From contig CM022673.1 of NCBI GenBank assembly GCA_012295275.1, positions 3,467,105-3,531,104 of the forward strand: a DNA stretch of 64,000 nucleotides, given 5' to 3'. Below, in pieces: positions 12,901 through 25,830 of this stretch. The translations under genes were made by a program, and so were the position numbers. How positions within the stretch are numbered: the stretch's first letter is position 1; each line of letters begins with the position of its first letter. The notes below the pieces were generated by a model. It was given only the letters and a program-made list of their open reading frames with translations. It was not told the DNA's origin and searched no databases. The stretch comes from Chrysomallon squamiferum. Lineage: Eukaryota; Mollusca; Gastropoda; Neomphalida; Peltospiridae.

Positions 12901-13010
12901 TCTATACAAATTGGACATTAAGCTCCATGATTTGCATTTCAAATCAAGCACTGGCAAGAAGATACAATGACACAGGTGGGTAACACATTTTAAATAAAAA
13001 TTCACTGATG
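9972..13010. other. convergent 3' flanks of the mucin-like gene (+) and HSDL1 (-)
   Basis: AT-rich sequence with no convincing coding frame. AATAAA at 11101-11106 on the plus strand is a candidate polyadenylation signal for the mucin-like gene. The open frame at 11045-11227 is short, AT-driven and not supported. TTTATT near 12262 would be a minus-strand AATAAA for HSDL1. A T run lies at about 12307-12322. Confidence 0.5.
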
Positions 13011-14608
13011 TCAAGTTGGTGTGGAATTGTCATTGTCTATGATGTCGAGTGCTTGGTCACTGACACTCTGAGTCATCTGCCCTGCAGACTGTAACTTGAG
13101 TCTTCGCAAAGCTTGTGCTCTCAAAGCTTCATTGAGGCGAGAGGAACCCCACATCCACAGTCCTTCAGGTACCAGGTTAGCCAGCCACATCTGAAAACAA
13201 GCAACAAAATAAATATAGCTGAAACTGTTATGTCGTCAAACCACAGAGAGTTATAATTAACAGTCTCTAAAATCCTTGTTTTATTGATAACTCTATTTTA
13301 AAGATACTAAAATCAAACCTAAATTATGATTTATCTTTACTAACTTGAAGTCAGTATATTACTTCATTTTATATAGTTTTACCTGAATTCTTGGCTTCCA
13401 AAAGTTTGATGTAAGTAGAAATGTATCAATAAATATATGCAGTAATGTAAACATATTACAAGGGAAGCAGTGTCAGTATAATACTATCCATTCTGACTGG
13501 AATTTAAATTTGTTAAGAGTACAGAAGAATGTAATCAAATGACCAAAACACTGGCCATTGAAAATACTGAAGCCTTTAATAACAAAAAACTTCACCATGA
13601 TTGTATGAGGGAAGAATCCACTTGTTCTTGTTGAAACTCCCAGTGTTGCTACAGCACTTCTGGCAAACACACTGGCTGAAGGGATGAAGAAGTTGGTGCT
13701 GGACAATGTCTCACTGTATCTTGTCATCCTAGTGGCAACATAGAACGGCATCAGTGACTGGACAACAACACCTTTGTTCTTGTATTCGTAATACAAGGCT
13801 CTTGCAAAGTAGTCCAGAAAACTCTGAAAATAGCAAATCATTTTTAAATACATTCTCTAGTGTATAAAAATTAATGAATAAATACTTTCAAAAACAAGAA
13901 ATTATTTTAAAAATATAATAAAAAATTAATAAAAAATAGATATAGACAGATAATGTTGGGTTTTTTTAAATGTGTGGAAATTACTGGATAAATTTATAAT
14001 TGTATCACTTCAAAATGGTAAATTGTTAATGAAAAAAGATCTATATACATTTGTAACTGACACTTTATCATGAAAAGACAATATCATTCCTTTGATATAC
14101 TATGAAAGAAAACAAAATGATGCTACTATAAAGATATAATATCATATCTTATTTTAAAAGAGTATTTATGAAGTATTTGTTTTAAGGTATCAGTGAAGTA
14201 TTATGTTTATTCGTTTACCTTTGTTGCTGCATATATTGTCATCTGTGGTGTGATTTGGGAACAGGCTCCTGATGAAATCATCACAACAGCTCCTCTGCCT
14301 CTAACAAAACCAAAAAGATGACCTCAATATAAATTAAATATAATGTGATCACATATGTAGAAAGTATGAAAGTAAAGAACAAAATAAGACAACAATTGAA
14401 AATGGCTTGGAAGGTGAAAGAAAAATGTTTTTGTAATATCAATGTGTTGTAGATATCATTTAAGAAAAATGCCTAGATTGATTTAAAAATTACTCCAAAT
14501 ACAATGAATTCTCAGTCAGTTTACAGAATGATATAAATAAATTAAGAAATTAAATCAGTATTCATGCATTATAATAATAATAATACTAGTAATTCTTCTT
14601 CTTCTTAC

Positions 14609-14647
<39 letters not shown>

Positions 14648-17600
14648 GATGATCATCATACAGTGCCCTATGTAAGAATAAAATAAAATCACAACTGGAA
14701 GCTTATAAAAGGTATTTAGGTTATTTCTTTGAAGTACCATGTAAACTACTGAAAATATAGTAATAACAAACTGAAACAAGTAAATTTTACCTTTTCACCA
14801 TTTGAGGCAAAAGACCATGAGTCATCTAGAAAACAAAAACTGAATATTAATCAAATAAATAATTAAAATAATAATAATAATAACAGCAATAACAATAATA
14901 AATAACTATTATAAAAATGATTAATTATTATTCTAAATAATGACACAAGAACAGCATTTGGTGAATCTTTATATCTGTTCATCTCTAAATGTGGATGTAA
15001 AAAAGCGTATATGTTTAAATATATACCATCAAATCTCTCTATGGCAGCCATTCAGTATAATGGAAAAGTTGCTTTGATAGACAGGGACTGTTATTAACAG
15101 TTTATAACACATAAATATACTGTAAGATCATAATTACACAGAGATGGCTTCAAAAGCAGGCTTGATTATATATTTTTTTTAATATTAACAAACATTTAAT
15201 AATACACAAACAAGGAACAGTAAAGCAAACAGAAAGTAAAAGATAACATTCCAAATGGTTTAAAATCTAATATTTTATTTTATTTTATCAATGCTGGTGC
15301 AAATATTGATCTCGTGGTTTTTGTTTTTCATTTTGTTGTCGATTTAGTACTCAAAGAATCTGTTACACGACTTACCATGGTAGCAGCAGCCACATTAATG
15401 TGAATTATCTGCCACAATCTCTGAAAATAAGGAGATGACATAAATATTGAGTTTACAAGAAACTTTTAAACACTTTTGTGAATTATTTTATTTTTATGGA
15501 AAGTTAATACAGAAAGTACAATCAGAATTCATGCCAAAACAATAAACATTAAAGGATTATTCACTTACCTACAAAAATTTCTATTTAACAATAAAAAAAT
15601 TTCAAAACAATATTAGATATATATATTTCTTTTCGTCTTCTTTTTTTTTTTTTTCATGGATTTCTCACCCAAATAAAAACACCAAAAATGAAGAAATTAC
15701 AGTATCTCTAAATGTAAATTAAGCAGAAATCGTGATATGGTTAAGTATTTAAACAAATACCCAATTCTGCTGTAACTAACCTCTGCAGGTACATCAAGAA
15801 ACAACTGAGGGTAATCATACATAACACCGACATTGTTAACTGAAAAATACATTCACATGACAACAAATTAGTTTTCTTTTAATTCTGAAATAAAAAAAAT
15901 AAAAAAAACATTAAATATTTTTTCATTTTATTATTTCTCTTTCTGAGGGGATGTGCTGTTTCTTTTGTTATTTGCTCGAATTTCATCACAACCTAAAATC
16001 AACAAAGTCCAATTAATGTGTATGAGTATTGTTTAAATGATAAATACATTCAGATGACAACAAATAGGTTGTTTTAATTCTTTGTTTCTTTCTTTTCTTC
16101 TTTTATTTTTTTTGCAACCCATTATCATCAAAATCCAAATAACATAACACCAACATTTTTAACACATTAATACATTAACATAACAATAGATTAATTCTTC
16201 CAGTTCTGAAAGAGGAATACATTAGTGTTTTTGTTGTTTTTGGTTTTTCTTTACCATCCATTATGCACTAAATGTAAGTAGCATAAAACCAATATTTTTA
16301 ACTGATAAATACATTAACATAAGAAGAAATTACTTCTTACAGTGCATTATTCATTAAAAAATAAAATAAAACTGATTTCATGCTTTGTAACATATGTAAC
16401 TAATTTTATTAACTTTATTTATATATGCAAAATGTTAAACTGAAAAGTTTTTCTTATAAACAAGCCCTGCAGAATTCTAAAAATAAGGAAAGTATCTATC
16501 TCATATTTCTTTTTAATATATTTTTACCGTTCACATAAAATTTTAATTATAATAGACTCCTATTTTAATTTTATCTTAATTGTTGCCACTGTAGCAACAT
16601 TCCTTTTCAGTTGCTATGTATACAGCCATTACAAATTTTTAACATATAATAATAAATAAAGAAATTGTTTTACATACTGAAAAGTCAACAAGTACAAAAT
16701 ACTGACTATAAATATTCAAAAAAATAAAAATAATATTTATATGAAGTTATAAAAAATAATAAAATTTAAAAAATATATATATTTAAATTAAATATAATCT
16801 GAAATAATATGATATTGATAACAAAAGAAAAGTAATTTTAAAAAATGTTGGTTAACAGGCATTTAATTGGATTATTTTTTGTTTTGTGTTGTGTTGTTTA
16901 GTTTTATTTTGTATTGTTTGTTAGATTGGGGGGTTTTTTTGTTTTGTACTCAAATGGATATAGGGATCTTGTAGACAGAAACATAAATATTTTTAAATGA
17001 TAATCAAAGAATATTTATGGTAATCAAAACTTCAGAAAATTAATAAATTCAGTGAAGATTTAAATATTTTATCACTTCTATTTACCTACCGAGGATCCCA
17101 ACTTCTTTGTCACCAATTGCTTTCATAACTTTGGAATAAACCTCTACACCACCACTGAAATCTGCAGCTATACAACATGTCTCCACATTAAACTGTTCCT
17201 CTGAAAATTATATTAAAGAAAGAATATTCTAACTGTTTTACAATAATTACATCAGAAAAAAAAAAAAAAATATATATATATAAAATAAAATAAAAGGACA
17301 CACAAACACACTCACACATACATATATTAAACAAATCAGCTATGGGAACATACTTAAGTTATCTATTTATACTCTTTTAATCAGATATACATGTATACTT
17401 TGATTTTGAAATACTTATCATAAATATATAAAATTAATAATTAGAAGGGCTGATTTATCAATACATTTTTATTAACTGTGAAATAATTTGACAAATATAT
17501 ATTTTCAAATAACTTAACAGATAACTACAACAATGTACATTTCCTGACTGGAATAAATTTATGCAAAATACCCTTTACAAAAAATAATACACAATACAAT

Positions 17601-18597
17601 TATTGGTTTTGTTTTTATGTTGTTGTTTTTTTGTTTGTTTGGGGAGACATTATGTTGGTTTTTTGTTTGGGTTTGTATATTGGATGGTTTTTTTGTTGTT
17701 TTTTGTTTGATTGTTGTGTATTTTTAATAATAAGACAAATAACCTATTTCTTTTGCAGTCTTGAAGAGTCTTCGTTCACCCCTGCTAATGAGAACAATAT
17801 TTATACCATAACTAGCAAGTTCTTGAGCATATGCTTTTCCTATTCCTTCACTGCTGCCTGTAACCACTAAAATAAAAAATAAAAATTTCATTTGGTTAAG
17901 TTTAGCCTATCTTATTAGTATACTACTACAGACATCAGTAGGATAGAAACTTTTTAAATATTATTTTCTTATTATGTGTTAAAAAAATGTATAAGATACT
18001 TTGAGAAAATATAAATGAGGGAAATCCATAATATAATTATAATATAACATTAATAACTGGATAATTCAAAAAAATAAATAATAATAAACGTTTAACTTTA
18101 TAAATGGTTTAAGTAATACTTTTGAATATTCTGCATATTTGAAAACTGCTACTATTAATGAATTATGGATTTATATATGAAACGCAACCAAAATACAATG
18201 TCCTGTTTAAGACTAAGACTAAGAGTATACTTAGTACTATCAGTCTTCTTCTTCTTCTTCTTCTTCTTCTTATTATTATTATTATTAGACACGTCACCTT
18301 CTTAAAAATACTTTTAAATTATGTTCACAACAAAATTATGTTTGTATTAATTATATAATAATTATTAATTAATAAATTAGTTGTACCTGCCCAGGTTCCA
18401 AATTTCTTTTTCAAGTCGACTCGTTTCCCAATCCTGCACAAGAAGTGATCATTGACAGCAGTCAGCATACATCTGCAGATAGTCAGTGCTTTACTACCTG
18501 TGTATACTAAGCCTAACAGAGCAAATGCATCTCGAGCAGAGGAGAAAACCTGCAATATTTCTTTCAAGAGGAACTCAAAACTGTCTATAGCCGCCAT
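13011..18597 (-). CDS. HSDL1: hydroxysteroid dehydrogenase-like protein 1 (SDR family), nine exons, 357 residues
   Basis: Exons: 18597-18387, 17866-17744, 17200-17090, 15839-15781, 15420-15376, 14825-14791, 14300-14219, 13823-13596 and 13190-13011. All introns are GT-AG and all phases agree, giving 1,074 bases with stop. The N-terminus MAAIDSF closely matches vertebrate HSDL1 (MAAVDSF). The Rossmann cofactor motif [12 protein letters not shown] is at residues 73-84, NNVGV at 150-154, the structural Asn at 177, the catalytic Ser at about 205 and YAATK at 218-222. [14 protein letters not shown] and the C-terminal [13 protein letters not shown] are family signatures. Known family facts: SDR enzymes reduce or oxidise carbonyl/hydroxyl groups with NAD(P)(H); vertebrate HSDL1 is reported as mitochondrial and inactive because Phe-218 replaces the catalytic Tyr. 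Here position 218 is Tyr, so activity is plausible. The C-terminus is about 27 residues longer than in human. Confidence 0.96.
14573..14645. repeat. (TAA)/(TTA) microsatellite in HSDL1 intron 6
   Basis: Trinucleotide AT-rich repeats (ATA/TAA, then TTC, then TTA) lie between exons 7 and 6 of HSDL1. Confidence 0.8.
15840..16340 (-). repeat. decayed copies of the HSDL1 exon 4 acceptor region inside intron 3
   Basis: The exon 4 boundary reads, on the plus strand, ACACCGACATTGTTAAC followed by AATACATTCACATGACAACA. Related blocks recur with the ACATT core at about 16046, 16172 and 16311, for example ACACCAACATTTTTAAC near 16147. They look like old local duplications that are no longer coding. Confidence 0.6.
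18243..18290. repeat. (TTC)n(TTA)n microsatellite in HSDL1 intron 1
   Basis: CTT/TTC units run straight into TTA units within the intron between the first two exons. The open frames over it are repeat artefacts. Confidence 0.85.
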
Positions 18598-18601
18598 TTT
18601 G
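18590..18601 (-). promoter_or_regulatory. YY1-type motif overlapping the HSDL1 start codon
   Basis: Read on the minus strand the sequence is CAAAATGGCGGC, a textbook YY1 consensus, and its ATG is the HSDL1 initiator. YY1 sites at start codons are known in animal housekeeping and mitochondrial genes; use here is inference. Confidence 0.5.
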
Positions 18602-19188
18602 ACGTTAACTGGTATCCGGAGTTTAAACCGCCAATAATATATAAACTATAACAGCATTTTTTTATTTTATAGAAACCGATGAAAGCCAGTCGTTCGCTTA
18701 AATATTCTACTTTTCTTTAATCAATTTCCGGAAGAATTTGGATCGACTAAGATTGTTTACCATTTTTTTACAGAATCACAAATAAATAAACACACACACA
18801 CACACACATACTAAATTATTTTCCTCCAGCACTAGATGCATCAGTAGATTATTTATTAACACTAAATGATGACTTTGATGTAATATCAAACAAGAGGAAA
18901 ATATTTATTTTATTTTATTTTATTCATTCGTTTATTTTGGTTTTATACATACGTATATATCATATTTACCATTTCGATAAATGTATAATGTCCTTGACGA
19001 ATATCTACTCAAGGGTATTAAATATTAACTTTCTCTTTTAATTATTTAGCCAAATAAGGTAATTTGAAATTGTTTTTATATAACTAACATTTTCAATGGA
19101 TCGAAAACAACAAAACTTTCATTTTAGAGTTGTTTCCCTTACACCACAAAAATAAGATCTCGTAGTTTTTATTTTTAATTTCTTTCAT

Positions 19189-19224
<36 letters not shown>

Positions 19225-20400
19225 TATTAGTAGTAGTTATTTATGTATTTATTTATTTATTATGGTGACTAATAGTTTATAATTTATTTTTTAATAACAC
19301 GTTTAAACGTTTATTATTATTATTATTATTATTATTTATTATTATTATTATTATTATATATTTTTCCCACTTTCTGACGTCAACAGACTGTTACGCATTG
19401 TTTTTAGTTTTATTTCTGTGTTAAGCTGATTTAATCTATTTCTCGTTCTGACGGCAGTATTATGCAACGTTTTAACAAGGTGATAAACAGCCATGATGTT
19501 AACAAAGATTATTTGCCGCTGTCCAAAACACATCAATTAAGTTATGGTTACCGGTGCACAAATTACTTGTGAAATTATTACGTATTTTTTTAATCACAAA
19601 TTTATTACGTAAGCTATGCTGATTTTAGCATGATCTATAATCATGATCTAGCTAAAATAGGCAGATGGAAAAACGAACAAAAAACATCACATTACAGTAA
19701 ATGTCTATAATGAAGATTTGTTTTAATAAATTTGTATTTTTTTCTCCTATTTACAGTCTGTTAAAAACAATGTATATATTAACTCACAAAAAGAAATTTG
19801 TATTAATTATTTAATTAGTAGTATAGTAGTAGTAGTAGTAATAGTAGTAGTAGTTTTGTTATTATTCTTAATAAAGTTTATGCTATCATTATTATATTCG
19901 CTCGAACTAAAGTTCTATTAATGAAAATAGAAATTATAAGGCAGAGGAAAATTTAATTGATCGTGGAAAAATACATTTTTATTGCAATAAAGTCCTCCTA
20001 TCGATTCCGGAAATCGTTCTATTTCCGTTAACTACAGTTTCTCGACAATATACATCTATTTCATCTTTATTACGCTAGCTATGCCATTATTAGATATTCG
20101 TCGGTTTTAAAAGATTTTATTTTTATTTTTAAGTACATTTAATACAGAGTAAATCAATTCACCAAAATCAAGATTAATGTAATCAAGGTTCCTGCCTTTC
20201 AGAGACTAATTATCAGATCGGAAACATTTCATCGTCAAGTTGAAGTCCTGACTACTTGCGTAGAAATCGAATATTGAATAGATTTACTTTCAGATCAGCA
20301 GTTCAGAATGACAAGAGTAAAGTAATTATATAATTTTGTCTGCAGGATATTTTAACCATTTTCCAAAAAAATATTCTACGTTCAGAAATTATTTCAAAAG

Positions 20401-20440
<40 letters not shown>

Positions 20441-21067
20441 AAAAAATATAACAACAAACAACAACAACAAAAGACAAGACAAAAATGAAAATCTAAATAT
20501 TTAATGTATGTGTAAAAAGAAGAAATAGTTACTTATCTATGTAACGTCTTGAAAAAGTAAATTAAAAATGTATCGCAAAATAAAACCTTTCTGCCCGTCT
20601 TTCTTACAAACTAATTTATGAAATGTTAAAGAAAAAACTATTTCACATGTAGGTTTTGTGTGTATGTATATAATGTATGTAATGTGTATATAATGTGTGT
20701 ATGTATGTATATATCTATGTATATGTGTATGAATATGTACGCACTTACGAATGTATACATTAACGTTCTTATGTGTATGTAAAAGGAGATTCAGTTTACT
20801 GTCTGGTGTATACGTACCTACGATTAATGCATGCATGTATGTATGTATGTATCTATGTATGTATGTATGTATGTATGTACGTACATAATCACCAGACAGT
20901 AAACTGAAACTCTTTTTACACTTAAAACGTAAATGATAACAGTGGCAAACAGTGACTTGCCTTATCATGTTTCTAGACAAATACATTTGTTATTTATCAG
21001 GAATATACAGTGGAAATACGAAGCTTTGGGGTATTGTTGGTGTCAGTAGGTCAACCTTATTCAAATG
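18602..21067. other. intergenic, microsatellite-rich region upstream of HSDL1
   Basis: Bases 18602-18800 are the likely HSDL1 promoter side. Beyond that lie (TTTC)n at about 19184-19225, (TTA)n at about 19310-19357, a 37-base poly-A run at 20403-20439, and TATG/TGTA repeats at about 20650-20885. The 149-codon minus-strand frame over this last stretch is a translation of the repeat (Tyr-Ile-His-Thr) and is not a gene. Confidence 0.7.
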
Positions 21068-21156
21068 ACTATAACTACCAAAGGGAATCACAGAGGAAAA
21101 GCCTAGCTCTTCGCCCCGCAGTTTTCTATTATATTGTCCCCAGAACTCTTCATTGC
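21068..21156 (-). repeat. dispersed 88-bp element, copy 1, with coding-like frame
   Basis: It is nearly identical to 22822-22910. On the minus strand both encode NEEFWGQYNRKLR, then G or D, then EELGFSSVIPFGSYS. The four base differences give three synonymous third-position changes and one Gly/Asp change in this frame, which suggests past selection on protein sequence. No matching splice sites or start were found, so this is a candidate exon pair or a fragment of a dispersed element, not a called gene. Confidence 0.55.
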
Positions 21157-21411
21157 CAGAACTGGCAGTGAACAATGATATCATCAAGAAAGTAGATAAA
21201 TGACAGAATCGCCACCTGTTTCATTCGTCTCAGAGCTCGCGCGCTGATCCCCGTGGTGTGGACTGGTCAGCAGGATCGATAACACAATTTCACTCATTTA
21301 AATAATTTAGTTCAAGAAAAACGAAAGAGAACAGAAGTTAAACAGTCTCTCTATTTTTGTGTGTGTATGTTTGTGCTTGTGCAGGAATGTATATGTGCCG
21401 GTGACTGAGTG

Positions 21412-21459
<48 letters not shown>

Positions 21460-21595
21460 TATCATTTATGTATTTAATTATTATTTTTTTTTTTTTCATT
21501 TATTTCTTTTCTATTATTTTAATTTCTATTCATTATATCTGTTTTCTTTTCTTTGTGTCATTTTCTCTCCTTGTTTTATATTCATCCTCTTTCTT

Positions 21596-21631
<36 letters not shown>

Positions 21632-21935
21632 CTTAAATTTTTTTTTATTGCTGTACTGGATTTAAGACAAATAGTTCCTACGTTTGATCTGTTTCTTTAA
21701 AATTATTTTTGGCATTGTTGTTTCGTAACCAACTTTCTATAATACTGGTTATATGTACGTACATGTTCATCTTTGTGTTCATTTATTTCTGGGTGTAAAT
21801 GTGTGTGAGCTTATAAAATACTATTTAAAAGTTTTTCATTCTGCAGAATAGAAGCTATCCATTACATAATTATTTTTTTTTATAAATTTCACTTCCTTAT
21901 AAACTTTTTTTTTTTTTTTTTTTTTTTCCCCGTGA
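21412..21935. repeat. T-rich low-complexity block
   Basis: Poly-T runs at about 21413-21457, 21599-21631 and 21905-21927 are separated by T-rich sequence. The Phe-rich frames here are artefacts. Confidence 0.9.
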
Positions 21936-22821
21936 AAATAACTAAACCTCCAGTGAGTTACGGAATATTTACAGCAACATAGCAAGAAGATCAAATAACA
22001 ATGACCAGAGGACAGAATGGTCTTTGGAAGTAACGGGTTTTCTAAATATGGACAGATAATTGCTTGTGCGCCTGCTGAAAAGAATGCCCCTCAACTGTCC
22101 TTCAAGGCGTTTCTCTCTCGAGGCTGCTTGACCCGCAGTTCGGTGCACACCAAGTCGTATGCAAATGAGGATCTTAAGTGTCCGTAAAGAGCAGTTTGAG
22201 AACAGCTCCTCGGGACTCCAGCTCAGGAATCGTTCATTAATTCATGTGCACAAAGCCCTCCGCCAGCCTTCGGAGGTCAAACTTTCCCCACAAGATGATA
22301 ACAGACAGACAAGAATTGTTGTTGTTGTCATTATTTCTGTGTGTGGCGAACTGGTCAGTTTCTCTGAGGATTCCAATTAAGTTCTTATTTTTAGCACCTC
22401 TTCGGTGTACTGTTATAGAAATTATAGAAACTGCTCGCTCTTTTTCAGTCTTTATATACAGATATATAAGACTGTGTATGTGGGAAAGATTGTGTAATGA
22501 TATTAACATGAAAGAATATCTACGTTAGAAAACAAAATTTAGTTACTTATTTAAATGGATTTGAAAATTATTTATATTAATGAAATCTTTTATTGATAAT
22601 ACTTTATTATTTCAAAATCAGCAATATACAAAGGAAAAAACAACAACTGGAAATTAATTATAAATTCAAAATGAGTAATATCCTTTTACCGGGAACATTC
22701 TGAACTGATAAATGTTTTTACTTCATTCTTCTTTTTTTTCTTTACCTTATATTTTACATTTTCAAATGTAGGTAGGCCAGACTGCACTATCGGCAGTATT
22801 TGTAATAAATTCACAACTTAG
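21936..22821. other. intergenic, no gene recognised
   Basis: Bases 22000-22330 are of more balanced composition than the surroundings and carry overlapping short frames on both strands, but no splice sites, domains or consistent frame support a gene. It may be a non-coding conserved or regulatory stretch. Confidence 0.4.
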
Positions 22822-22910
22822 ACTATAACTACCAAAGGGAATCACGGAGGAAAAACCCAGCTCTTCGTCCCGCAGTTTTCTATTATATTGTCCCCAGAAC
22901 TCTTCATTTT
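22822..22910 (-). repeat. dispersed 88-bp element, copy 2, with coding-like frame
   Basis: Second copy of the element at 21068, same orientation, about 1.75 kb away. Similarity stops abruptly at AATGAAGAG on one side and GTTATAGTC on the other. The flanks on both sides are unrelated to those of copy 1. Confidence 0.55.
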
Positions 22911-23540
22911 CAGACAATTTACTCACTTGATTGTCCAGGAAATTCTCCCTGAGAAACAATTTATTTATTCTGATGTCATTAAACCAGACAATCTACTCAA
23001 CCAAAATGCCCTAGAAATTCTCCCAGACAAGCAGGGATAATAAACATTCAACTGTTCATCTTCTAAAATTCGCTGATTCATTTGACCCACATTCTGAAAT
23101 AGGAAAGATTCAAAGCGAGAGGACTAAAGACAGAACGATTATTTTTACCTTCTTTTTTTTTCTTTCTTTCTTTCTTTTTTATTATTATTTGTTTATTTGG
23201 TTGGTTGGTTGGTTTTCTTTCGTTCTACAGCTGGGCTACCTAATTTCCGTTCCTGTGAGTCGGTTTCGTTGAATTTGATGTTTAGCGTGGCGGATCCCTG
23301 CTGAAGGTTTGGTCGTTGATTCAGAAGCAAAAGGCAGAGTCCAATTTCCGCACGTTTAATTTAGCTGGATTTTTCAATTTCCTCTTAATCGTGTTTAACT
23401 AGCATTTCTCAGCGGTCTGCCGCACAATGTATACAAAGAAAATACGGCGAATATCATTTCAGAAAGTGTTTGATGAAACAGTGTCACTCGTTATTTAAAT
23501 AGCTGATGTTCCCACTAAGTCTGTTTATTTATTTATATAT
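22911..23540. other. intergenic, no gene recognised
   Basis: Mixed composition with a (TTTC)/(TTGG) microsatellite at about 23157-23215. Nothing else supported. Confidence 0.45.
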
Positions 23541-24360
23541 TTATTGACTGATTTATTGATTTTTAATTTTTTATTTATGTATGTATTTATTTTATTTTAT
23601 TTTATTTTATTTTATTTTATTTTATTTTTTATTTTTATTTTTATTTTTATTTTTATTTTTATTTTTATTTTTATTTTTATTTTTATTATTTTATTATTTT
23701 ATTTTATTTCATTTCATTTCATTTTATTTTACTTTAACTTCATTTTGACTTTGTTTATTACATTTTCTCTAACCTCTATTTTACTTAATTTCAATATTTG
23801 TTTTGTTTGTTTTGTTTTGCTTTGCTTTGCTTTGTTTTGTTTTGTTTTGCTTTGCTTTGCTTTGTTTTGTTTTGTGTTGTTTTGTTTTGTTTCGTTTTAT
23901 TTAAAATTTTATTTTATTTTTTATGTTTAATTTTTTTAATTTTTTTATTTTAACATTTAATTAATTTTATTTTAATATTTATTTTATTTTGTTTCATTTT
24001 CATTATTTTATTTATCTTATTTTAATTTATTTTATTTTATTATAATTTATGCTAATTTTGTTTATTTTATCTACCCTTTATTTTTTATTGTATTTTCTTT
24101 ATTTTAACCTTCTTTTTTCAGTATTTATTATCTGATCATAATATATATATATATATTGTTTTATTTTATTTTACTTCAACATTTTTTTCACTTTTTTCAC
24201 ATTATAAATATTTATTACATTTGTTTCAATATATATTTATTTCATTTAACATATATTTAATTTTAATATTAATTTTAATTTTAATTTTAATTTTAATTTA
24301 AATTTAAATTTAATTTATTTTTATTTTATTATAATGAACTTACTTAATTTTTGTTGACTG
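23541..24360. repeat. long T-rich (TTTTA)n / (TTTTG)n low-complexity tract
   Basis: Pentanucleotide-type repeats TTTTA, ATTTTT and TTTTG/TTTGC dominate for about 800 bases. The Phe/Ile-rich plus-strand frame is a repeat translation. Confidence 0.9.
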
Positions 24361-25045
24361 CTACTATTATTTTTTGTTGTTCTTGTTGACTTTATCTTGA
24401 ATTTAGATAAGTAAAACTTAAAATTAGAAATCTCAAATAAGCAGGACCTGTATATGTTCCATAACAAATCAGCATCTGACACAATAAATAATTATCTTAA
24501 ACAACTGTATTGTTATTGTAGCTGTTTTTGTGTGTTGTGGTTGTCGTTGCTGCTGTTTTATTATTATTAGTGGTAGTCGTAGTAATAGTAGCAGTAGTAG
24601 TTGTAGTTGTAGTAGTATATTGTAAAGACATATTTTTGATTTATTTATTTTATTTTATTTTTTTTTGATTTTATTTTTGATTTTTTTTTTTTTTTTTTTC
24701 TGTTGTTGTTTTTATGTCTATAATCGGCTTCTTCACATAAATATATAAGATAATATTCAATCAATAAATAAATTTAAAAAAAACACGTAGTTGACATACT
24801 TTAATCATAGGTGTAAAATAACAGTACAGTTCTAAAAATAAATAAATGTTATTGTAATAATGAACACTAATTTGCTAATATAATGATAGCATCTTCTCCC
24901 ATATGGATACGTCAAAAATGACTAATGTGTGTCATCTAAATTAATATATTTTCTTTAAATCAGATTTAAAATGTGAGGTCTTTGAGGTCACTGAAATATC
25001 TTACTATTTGTGGTTTATCTCATCTGTTTTAAAATATGTGTTTAT

Positions 25046-25144
<99 letters not shown>

Positions 25145-25706
25145 ACGGATCCGAAAACATCAGAACATATGTATTTATTTATTCATTTATTTAATCTATG
25201 AGTTCATATTAATATTGATGTGATTGTTTTCTTTTTATTGTCTTTCTTTTAAAAGAACAAAGAGAATCGCTTTCGAAATTTTTTGATTGTATTCATGTCC
25301 TCTCGAAGAAAAAAAATGTTTTTTAGTGATTCCAAAAACGAATATAAGTAATAATAGAATTATTTAAGGAAAACAAATTTTACCGTAACAAAGATTAGCT
25401 ATTGTTTCAAAAGCGAAATTTTACCATAGTAATGATTTGTGACCATTGCTATTAATTAACAAATTGAACTTTTATGAAATATAAAGAAACTACAAAACAA
25501 GAGTGAATAAACGATTTCGAATATAAAAAAAAAAGTAAAAATAAACAAAATACCGTGCGTTTTGCAATATTTTCAAAATGACATAAAATATCAAATTATA
25601 TATATGACATGAAACATTTACATACATGAAATAATTATATGTACATATATATTTCACAGAGCAGTCCGTAGACCATATGCTTAAGAAAACATTAAATATA
25701 TTTGTG
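24361..25706. other. intergenic AT-rich DNA with a (CT)n(CA)n microsatellite
   Basis: A compound microsatellite, CT then CA, spans about 25046-25142. TAG/TTG trinucleotide runs lie near 24560-24616 and a poly-T near 24680-24699. No gene seen. Confidence 0.7.
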
Positions 25707-25830
25707 CATACATTTTTTATTACATACATGCTTATTCCTTTGTATGCTCATACATTTTTACTACATACATTCTTATTCCTTTGTATACTCATACATTTTT
25801 ATTACATATATGCTTATTCATTTGTATCCA
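25707..25830. repeat. three tandem copies of a 41-42 bp unit
   Basis: CATACATTTTT followed by ACATACAT and TTATTCCTTTGTAT recurs from 25707, 25749 and 25790 with a few mismatches. Confidence 0.8.

Noticed and set aside
20537-20986. 149-codon minus-strand open frame
   Set aside because: Residues are dominated by Tyr-Ile-His-Thr runs from the TATG/TGTA repeat; no splice sites, domain or start context.
21359-21700. Phe-rich plus-strand frame
   Set aside because: Translation of poly-T tracts.
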